DNA of 36,780 nt from Phycisphaerales bacterium (lineage in GTDB: Bacteria > Planctomycetota > Phycisphaerae > Phycisphaerales > UBA1924), in the NCBI GenBank assembly GCA_029260315.1, contig JAJDDM010000142.1:1-36780 (forward strand). The letters run 5' to 3'. Of this stretch, positions 31,566 through 36,780 are shown in pieces. A model generated the notes under the pieces. That model saw only the letters and a list, made by a program, of their open reading frames with translations. It had not been told where the DNA came from and did not search any database. How positions within the stretch are numbered: position 1 is the stretch's first letter; each line of letters starts with the position of its first letter. The position numbers and the translations under genes are program-made.

Positions 31566-31697
31566 GTGCCGTGGTCTGAGGAGGCTCTGCGACGAAGGCC
31601 ACGCGAGACGACATGGGCCGCCATCGTGCCAGATACTTCAGCGACGCTGCGACGCCCGACGTGGCCTTCGCTCGAAGACTCGCTCAGACCACGGCAC
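31566..31697 (-). repeat. Composite L/R hairpin element, copy 3 (reversed)
   Basis: A 132-base copy in reverse: the R arm comes first and the L arm last. Both arms keep their inner stems. The centre of about 55 bases is unrelated to the other copies. It lies between the pseudopilin stop and tyrS. Confidence 0.92.
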
Positions 31698-31733
31698 CGT
31701 TCACCAGCCGCCCCACGCTCGCCCCTTCGCCTC

Positions 31734-31739
31734 TATCCT
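31734..31739 (+). promoter_or_regulatory. -10 box of tyrS, leaderless type
   Basis: TATCCT ends 6 bases before the tyrS ATG, with no ribosome binding site between. Confidence 0.45.
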
Positions 31740-31745
31740 CCGCCC

Positions 31746-33149
31746 ATGGCGATCGACTTCCTCGAAGAACTCCGCTGGCGCGGCTTGCTCCACCAATGCA
31801 CCGATGAACCCGCCCTGCGCGCCCACCTCGCCGACCCCGAGAACCACCCCCGCAAGGCCTACGCCGGGTTCGATCCCACCGCCGACAGCCTGACCATCGG
31901 CAACCTCGTGCCGATCATGGTCCTCGTGCACTTCGCCCGGGCCGGGCACACGCCGGTGGTGCTCATGGGCGGGGGCACCGGGCTCATCGGCGACCCCTCG
32001 GGCAAGTCCGCCGAGCGCCCTCTCCAAACCGAGAAGACCGTCCGAGAATTTGTCAGAGCCCAGAAACCAATTTACGAGAACGTGTTCAAGGGCGCCGCGG
32101 CATACTGCAACGCGAAAATCCCAACACCACGCATCCTCAACAACCTCGATTGGCTCGACAAGCTCGGCTACATCGAAGTCCTCCGCGATGTTGGTAAGTT
32201 CTTTTCTGTGAACGAGATGATCCAGCGTGATTCCGTTCGCGACAGACTAAACAATCGCGAGCAGGGAATCAGCTACACCGAGTTCAGCTATGCCATCCTA
32301 CAGGCATACGACTTTCTGCACCTCTCCCGCGGCGAGGGAGTGACGATTCAAGCTGGCGGATCTGACCAGTGGGGCAACATCGTTGCGGGAACCAAGCTGA
32401 TTCGACAACACGAGATGTGCTTCGCCAGTGACCTCATTCGCGGCGAGGATATGGCTGGCCCGATCGACAACCCACCATCGATGGAAGAGATCGAAGCCGC
32501 CGACTGGCGAGCAGATCACGCCTTCGGCCTCACCGCCCCGCTCATCACCAAGGCCGACGGCGGCAAGTTCGGCAAGACCGAAACCGGGGCGATCTGGCTC
32601 AGCGCCCCGCGCACCACGCCCTACGCCTACCACCAGTTCTGGCTGAACACCGCCGACGCCGACGCCGTCCGCTTCCTCAAGACCTTCACGCTCCTGCCCA
32701 AGGAAGAGATCGAGCGTCTCGCGAACGAGGTCGAGACCAACCCCGGCACCCGCGAGGCCCAGAAGACACTCGCCCACCACGCGACCGCGCTCCTTCACGG
32801 ACGGGAAGAGGCCGTCGCCTGCGAGCAAGCCGCGCGAGCTCTGTTCTCCGGCGAGATCGCCGCGCTTCCCGAGTCCACCCTGCGTGCCGCGCTCGCCGAA
32901 GTCCCCAGCAGCGACCACCCCAAGGCCAATCTCGAAGGCGAGGGTGTCCCCCTGCTCGATCTCCTGATCGAGACGAACCTGGCCAGCTCCAAGCGTCAGG
33001 CCCGCGAGTTCCTCGCCGCGGGCTCGGTCTCCATCAACGGGCGCAAGGTCCAGGGCGAGCAGAGCGTGACCATCGGCGACCTCCTGCACGGCTCGCTCAT
33101 CGCGATTCGCCGCGGCAAGAAGGCCTGGCACCTGACCCGCTGGTCCTGA
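31746..33149 (+). CDS. tyrS: Tyrosyl-tRNA synthetase
   Basis: A 467-residue class I synthetase. The HIGH signature reads TIGN in TADSLTIGNLVPI near residue 42. SDQWGNIVAGT near residue 206 and KFGKTE near residue 277 (KMSKS equivalent) follow. An S4 RNA-binding domain is at the end (ASSKRQAREFLAAGSVSINGRKV near 420). Two oddities: about 35 extra residues between GTKLIRQH and HAFGLTAPLITKADG, compared with E. coli, and a clearly AT-richer stretch at about 32036-32515. The frame is intact throughout. It acts in the cytosol to charge tRNA-Tyr. Confidence 0.95.
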   Translation: MAIDFLEELRWRGLLHQCTDEPALRAHLADPENHPRKAYAGFDPTADSLTIGNLVPIMVLVHFARAGHTPVVLMGGGTGLIGDPSGKSAERPLQTEKTVREFVRAQKPIYENVFKGAAAYCNAKIPTPRILNNLDWLDKLGYIEVLRDVGKFFSVNEMIQRDSVRDRLNNREQGISYTEFSYAILQAYDFLHLSRGEGVTIQAGGSDQWGNIVAGTKLIRQHEMCFASDLIRGEDMAGPIDNPPSMEEIEAADWRADHAFGLTAPLITKADGGKFGKTETGAIWLSAPRTTPYAYHQFWLNTADADAVRFLKTFTLLPKEEIERLANEVETNPGTREAQKTLAHHATALLHGREEAVACEQAARALFSGEIAALPESTLRAALAEVPSSDHPKANLEGEGVPLLDLLIETNLASSKRQAREFLAAGSVSINGRKVQGEQSVTIGDLLHGSLIAIRRGKKAWHLTRWS

Positions 33150-33205
33150 TTTCACACCGCAACCGACAGGGGCCACAGCCCCCGATCGAGCGCCCGAGGT
33201 TTCCC

Positions 33206-33234
33206 TTGCATGGAAACCAGAGTTCTGTTAGGAT
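33206..33234 (+). promoter_or_regulatory. Sigma-70-type promoter of the CBS gene
   Basis: TTGCAT at 33206-33211, a 17-base spacer and TAGGAT at 33229-33234. The predicted leader of about 75 bases contains the ribosome binding site before 33316. Confidence 0.65.
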
Positions 33235-33315
33235 GGGCCATCAGAACTTGCCTGGGCGGTCCCGCCCGGGTCCAGCGTGCGGCCGAGCGGGTGCGCCCCC
33301 AACAGGAGCGACGCC

Positions 33316-33747
33316 ATGCCCACCGCTTCGGCTTTGCTGGACCGCAAGGGTCGCAAGATCATCACGATCGAACCCGGTCAGAGCGTCCTGCAAGCCGCCA
33401 AAGCCATGAACCAGGCCCATATCGGATCGCTGGTGGTTATCGAAGAGGGCAAGGTCGTCGGCATCCTCTCGGAACGCGACATCCTGACCAGAGTCGTCGC
33501 CATGGGACGCGATCCGGAGAACACCACCGTCCGGGTGGTCATGACGCCCGACCCGATCGTCGGCACGGGGGAGTCGGCTCTGGATGAGATCCGCCAGGTC
33601 ATGCGCCAGGAGCGGATCCGGCATGTGCCGATCGTCGAGAAGGGCGAGTTGAGCGGGATGATTTCGATTGGGGACTTGAACGCCGAGAGCCGCGAGGCGT
33701 TGAGCGCGACGATCACGACGCTGGAGGGGTATATCCGGCAGGGGTAG
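33316..33747 (+). CDS. Two-CBS-domain protein
   Basis: A 143-residue protein made only of a CBS pair. The first is AAKAMNQAHIGSLVVIEEGKVVGILSERDIL near residue 28, the second IRQVMRQERIRHVPIVEKGELSGMISIGDLN near residue 92. CBS pairs bind adenine nucleotides and usually regulate a partner; none is adjacent here. The ATG has AGGAGCG 8 bases upstream. Confidence 0.92.
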   Translation: MPTASALLDRKGRKIITIEPGQSVLQAAKAMNQAHIGSLVVIEEGKVVGILSERDILTRVVAMGRDPENTTVRVVMTPDPIVGTGESALDEIRQVMRQERIRHVPIVEKGELSGMISIGDLNAESREALSATITTLEGYIRQG

Positions 33748-33815
33748 CGTGCCATCGATCCCGGCGTTGCGGGATCGGTGTCGGAAGCGTCCCGACTGCA
33801 AACTGCGGCATCGCG

Positions 33816-33847
33816 CACCAACCGCCCAAAGCGGCGGTTGGTGGCAC
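33816..33847 (-). repeat. Single GTGC-headed hairpin
   Basis: An 11-base perfect stem CACCAACCGCC with loop CAAAGC and a trailing GCAC; same family as 18126-18157 and 27639-27724, in minus orientation. It lies between the CBS gene and the amidohydrolase. Confidence 0.88.
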
Positions 33848-33867
33848 GGGCGATGGCGGATCCGTGC

Positions 33868-33873
33868 TACATT
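33868..33873 (+). promoter_or_regulatory. -10 box of the amidohydrolase, leaderless type
   Basis: TACATT ends 6 bases before the ATG at 33880. No ribosome binding site is visible. Confidence 0.45.
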
Positions 33874-33879
33874 GATTGC

Positions 33880-35568
33880 ATGGACACCCCACTGCTCTTC
33901 GTGCTCTCGTGCTGTCTCACGGTCGCGTGCTTCGCGGACGGGTCGCCAGAGGGCATCAAGGCCAGCGCGATCTACCACAACGGTAATGTGTACACGATGG
34001 ACGAAGATCGGCCGAAGGCCTCGGCGATCGCGATCGACGCCGACGGGGCGATCGTCTTCGTCGGCTCCGACAACGCGGCGATGCTGCTTCGCGACGACGA
34101 CACCCGTTTGATCGATCTCGACGGACGGACGGTGCTGCCGGGGTTGATTGATGCCCACGGGCACATCGCCGGGCAGGGCTCGTTCGAGCTGGGCGTGCTG
34201 GAACTCAGCGCGGTCGCGGCTCAGCACGAGCTGGTCGAGACCGTCGCGGCGAGGGCTAGGGAGCTCGAGCCGGGCGCGTGGGTGCTCGGCGGGCGCTGGG
34301 ACCACGAGTCCTGGCCGAGCGGGACGCTGCCGACGCACAATGACCTCAGCAGCGTGACGCCGGACAACCCGGTGTGGCTGCGCCGGGTCGATGGGCACGC
34401 GGGGCTGGCAAACGCTCAGGCGATGCGGCTCGCGGGGATCACGCGCGACACCGTGAGCCCCGCCGGCGGGGAGATCCTCAAGAACGAGCACGGCGAGCCG
34501 ACGGGCGTGTTCGTCGATCGCGCGATGTCGCTGATCTCGCGCGCGATCGAGGCCAACAGCCCCTCGAACGAGGACCTGATATTGGCGGCGCAGGACCATC
34601 TGTTGCGCGTCGGGCTCGTCGGCGCCCACGACGCGGGGATCGGCCCCGAGGAGGGCGAGGATTTCAAGCGGCTGGCCGAGGATGGACGCCTGAAGATCCG
34701 GGTCGCGGCGATGCTGTCGGCGGCGTACGCCCCGGCGTACCTGCCCGAGCACGAGCCGTATATCTCGGATCGGTTCGTGTTCCGGAGCGTGAAGTATTAC
34801 ATGGATGGGGCGATGGGCAGCCGGGGCGCGTGGCTGCTGGAGCCGTACACGGACCGCCCGACGAGCGACGGCGAGCCGTACACGGGGCTTGCGGTCGGGG
34901 ATCCGCGCGAGCTGGAGGAGCTGAGCCGGCTGGCGATCGAGCATGGTTGGCAGATGCGGACGCACGCGATCGGCGACCGGGCGAATCGCGAGGTTTTGGA
35001 CGCCTACGAGCGGGCGCTGAACTCCGCGGGCAAGCTCGACAGCGACCATCGGTTTGCCGTGGAACACGCGCAGATGCTGCACCCGGCGGACATCCCGCGT
35101 TTCGCGGAGCTTGGCGTGCTCCCGAGCATGCAGCCGCGCCACGAGACGACGGACATGCGCTGGGTCGAGGAGCGGATCGGGCGCGAGCGGGCGAAGGGGA
35201 CGTACGCGTGGCAGAGCCTGCTCAAGAGCGGCGCGAGGATCCCGGCGGGGAGCGATTTTCCGGTCGAGCCGCCGAACCCGTTCCTGGGGATCTACGCCTG
35301 CGTGACGCGGGCCGATGAGTCGGGTAGGCCCGAGGGGGGGTGGCAGCCGCAGGAGAGGATGACGAGGGAGCAGGCGTTGCGGGCCTTCACGCTGGACGCG
35401 GCGTACGCGGTGTTCCAGGAGCAGACCTGCGGGTCGCTGGAGATGGGCAAGAGCGCGGACTTCATCGTGATCGATCGGGACGTGATGGCGTGCGAGGAGC
35501 GGGAGATCCTGGGGACGAAGGTGCTGCGGACGGTGATTCGGGGTGAGACGGTGTTTGAGGTGAAGTGA
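33880..35568 (+). CDS. YtcJ-type exported amidohydrolase
   Basis: A 562-residue enzyme of the amidohydrolase superfamily. The first 20 residues (LLFVLSCCLTVACFADGS) look like a signal peptide, possibly lipoprotein-type through its Cys residues. The metal site starts with GLIDAHGHIAG near residue 90. A KYYMDGAMGSRGAW block near residue 305 matches YtcJ-like enzymes. A later His pair appears in TRHAIGDRAN-type sequence (MRTHAIGDRAN) near 365 and VEHAQMLHP near 395. The final metal Asp is in AGSDFPVEPPNP near 455. Substrate is not predictable. Its TGA stop overlaps the prmC GTG start by 4 bases. Confidence 0.9.
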   Translation: MDTPLLFVLSCCLTVACFADGSPEGIKASAIYHNGNVYTMDEDRPKASAIAIDADGAIVFVGSDNAAMLLRDDDTRLIDLDGRTVLPGLIDAHGHIAGQGSFELGVLELSAVAAQHELVETVAARARELEPGAWVLGGRWDHESWPSGTLPTHNDLSSVTPDNPVWLRRVDGHAGLANAQAMRLAGITRDTVSPAGGEILKNEHGEPTGVFVDRAMSLISRAIEANSPSNEDLILAAQDHLLRVGLVGAHDAGIGPEEGEDFKRLAEDGRLKIRVAAMLSAAYAPAYLPEHEPYISDRFVFRSVKYYMDGAMGSRGAWLLEPYTDRPTSDGEPYTGLAVGDPRELEELSRLAIEHGWQMRTHAIGDRANREVLDAYERALNSAGKLDSDHRFAVEHAQMLHPADIPRFAELGVLPSMQPRHETTDMRWVEERIGRERAKGTYAWQSLLKSGARIPAGSDFPVEPPNPFLGIYACVTRADESGRPEGGWQPQERMTREQALRAFTLDAAYAVFQEQTCGSLEMGKSADFIVIDRDVMACEEREILGTKVLRTVIRGETVFEVK

Positions 35569-36713
35569 CGGACGTCGGCGCAGAAACTTGGACCACCCGC
35601 AAGCTCCAGGCGTGGATGTCCGAGGCCTTCGCCAAGGCCGAGGTCGATGCGCCGCGGCTGATGGCCGAGATGCTGCTCGAGCATGTGCTCGGGTGCGATC
35701 GGCTGAAGCTGTACACCGATCCCGATCGCCCGGCGTCGCCGGCGGAGCTCACCCACCTGCGCGAGCTGGCCAAGCGGGCGCTCAAGCACGAGCCGGTGCA
35801 GTATCTCGTCGGCGAGGCCTGGTTCTATGGGATGAAGTTCGCGTGCGATGCGCGGGCGCTGGTGCCGCGGGCGTGTACGGAGGTGATCGTGCGGCGGGTG
35901 GTGGAGGATTGGGGGGGAAAAGATGGAGAGATAAAGAGACGAAGAGACGGAGTGGGAAGGGATGAAGAGACGGGGGGACATGGGCGCGACGAGGATGGGT
36001 GCCGTGGTCTGAGCGAGTCTTCGAGCGAAGGCCACGCCGAGCCGGGCGAACCATCCGCGACGACGACGGGCGCTGACGTGGTAGCACCGGCTTCCAGCCG
36101 GTCGGCGGGGGACTCACATTGTGCTGATGCCGCGGAGCACTCGCGTGGCCTTCGTCGCAGGGCCTCCTCAGACCACGGCACCCTCGGCGACCATCGCCCG
36201 CTCATCGCGGATGTGTGTGCGGGGTCGGGGTGCGTCGGGATCGCGCTGGCCAAGAGCTTGGCGAGGGCGCGGGTTGTTGCGACGGATATTTCGGGCGAGG
36301 CGTTGGCGCTGGTGGGGGAGAACGGCGAGCGGTTGGGGGTGGGCGATCGGGTGGAGTTGCGCGAGGGGGATCTGCTGGCGCCGCTGGCGGATCTGGCGGG
36401 GGAGGTTGATTACCTGGTGAGCAACCCGCCATACATCCCGGATGAGGAGTGGGCGGCGGTCCCGCCGAACGTCAAGGAGTTCGAGCCGGAGCTTGCGCTG
36501 CGCGGCGGGCCGGACGGGCTGAACCTGGTCCGGCCGATTCTTGAGCTTGGGCCGGGCTTGCTCCGGGTGGGCGGGCGGATCTTTGTAGAGGTCGCGGCGA
36601 GCCGGGCGGAGCAGGCGGCGGAGGTTCTGGCGGGGGTCGCTGGCATGAGGGACGTGCGCGTATTGAAGGATCAGGACGGGTTGATGCGGGTGGTGGAAGG
36701 CGTGCGCGCGTGA
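35565..36713 (+). CDS. prmC: Release factor glutamine methyltransferase PrmC with a repeat-derived insert
   Basis: A 382-residue protein, about 90 longer than usual. The N-terminal helical domain and the linker block HEPVQYLVGEAWFYGMKFACDARALVPR are normal. The SAM motif follows as PLIADVCAGSGCVGIALA near residue 214, and the catalytic NPPY is in LVSNPPYIPDEEW near 285. It methylates the GGQ glutamine of release factors RF1 and RF2. Between VVEDW (residue about 115) and PLIADV lie some 95 foreign residues encoded by a purine-rich repeat and a composite L/R element, all in frame. The start is GTG overlapping the upstream TGA, so translation is coupled to the amidohydrolase. Confidence 0.92.
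   Translation: MTDVGAETWTTRKLQAWMSEAFAKAEVDAPRLMAEMLLEHVLGCDRLKLYTDPDRPASPAELTHLRELAKRALKHEPVQYLVGEAWFYGMKFACDARALVPRACTEVIVRRVVEDWGGKDGEIKRRRDGVGRDEETGGHGRDEDGCRGLSESSSEGHAEPGEPSATTTGADVVAPASSRSAGDSHCADAAEHSRGLRRRASSDHGTLGDHRPLIADVCAGSGCVGIALAKSLARARVVATDISGEALALVGENGERLGVGDRVELREGDLLAPLADLAGEVDYLVSNPPYIPDEEWAAVPPNVKEFEPELALRGGPDGLNLVRPILELGPGLLRVGGRIFVEVAASRAEQAAEVLAGVAGMRDVRVLKDQDGLMRVVEGVRA
35911..35998 (+). repeat. Purine-rich repeat tract inside prmC
   Basis: A strongly purine-biased stretch with repeated AGAGACG and GAAGAGACG-type units directly before the composite element. It encodes charged residues such as KRRRDGVGRDEE. Its sharp change in composition marks the start of the insert. 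Confidence 0.75.
35999..36181 (+). repeat. Composite L/R hairpin element, copy 4, in frame inside prmC
   Basis: The longest copy, 183 bases, in the same orientation as copies 1 and 2, with intact L and R arms. The centre of about 105 bases contains a separate GTAG-headed hairpin at 36081-36102 (stem ACCGGC, loop TTCCA, stem GCCGGT). It is translated as residues 145-206 of PrmC with no stop codon. Confidence 0.93.
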
Positions 36714-36722
36714 CAGGTCTTC

Positions 36723-36755
36723 GCCACGGAGTTGACAGGTTTCAGCCACGGAGTG
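36723..36755 (+). repeat. Degenerate CACGGAGT repeat after prmC
   Basis: Two CCACGGAGT units, at about 36724 and 36746, separated by an unrelated decamer with TGACAGG. It starts 10 bases after the prmC stop and runs near the window end, so a partner array could lie beyond it. Confidence 0.6.
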
Positions 36756-36780
36756 GCGCTCGAGAATGGCGAGGGGCTAT

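Noticed and set aside
35565..36713. prmC as a pseudogene broken by the insertion
   Set aside because: The frame is open throughout, both halves are in the same frame and all catalytic motifs are intact.
1..36780. tRNA, rRNA, riboswitch and insertion-sequence transposase genes
   Set aside because: None was found by eye. Short tRNAs can be missed without a folding program, so a tRNA scan would settle it.

Overview
The window reads as high-GC chromosome from a Gram-negative planctomycete, most likely a Phycisphaerae-like lineage. This is inferred from LpxA (lipid A synthesis), secreted proteins ending in Asp-rich dockerin-like repeats, type II secretion-style pseudopilins, an rpsP-trmD-rplS cluster and a very high density of short palindromic repeats. 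No rRNA, tRNA, CRISPR array, integrase or complete insertion sequence was seen. Almost all genes are housekeeping genes with intact frames.

Layout. 1-5.7 kb: end of a ZIP metal transporter, then the succinyl-CoA synthetase genes sucC and sucD (minus strand). Two foreign-looking minus-strand genes, an AT-richer 526-residue protein and a GxxExxY nuclease-fold protein, sit beside and between them, each bracketed by inverted arrays of three CACGGAGT decamers. 5.7-7.8 kb: rpsP, trmD, rplS. 7.8-16.2 kb: a large secreted protein, MgtE, an M42 peptidase, a YgfZ-type folate protein, a Skp-like protein and an M29 aminopeptidase. 16.3-20.2 kb: a DUF2007-like protein, a pseudopilin, RibD and LipB. 20.3-24.4 kb: LpxA, a YycJ-type hydrolase, a methyltransferase, RsfS and AroB. 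24.5-27.4 kb: a ParA ATPase fused to an AMPK-beta-like glycogen-binding domain, followed by a ParA-like protein without a Walker A motif. 27.8-30.6 kb: a four-gene minus-strand operon (secreted protein, 48-residue membrane peptide, haem oxygenase, seven-helix membrane protein) whose divergent promoter region holds a Fur-box-like palindrome. 30.7-36.7 kb: a pseudopilin, TyrS, a CBS protein, an amidohydrolase and PrmC.

Three themes stand out. First, palindromic repeats have entered reading frames without breaking them: four hairpins in sucC, and a 183-bp composite element inside prmC just before its SAM-binding motif. This resembles the Rickettsia palindromic elements. The composite element occurs four times, always with one L-type and one R-type hairpin arm around an unrelated centre. 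Second, the CACGGAGT decamer arrays look like the ends of small gene cassettes. Third, two candidate functional systems appear: an iron-controlled haem-handling operon, and a ParA system that may position or sense glycogen-like polymers.

Many genes carry a TANNNT box 5-8 bases before the start codon and no Shine-Dalgarno sequence, which suggests leaderless transcripts. All functional calls come from reading motifs by eye; no searches were run.
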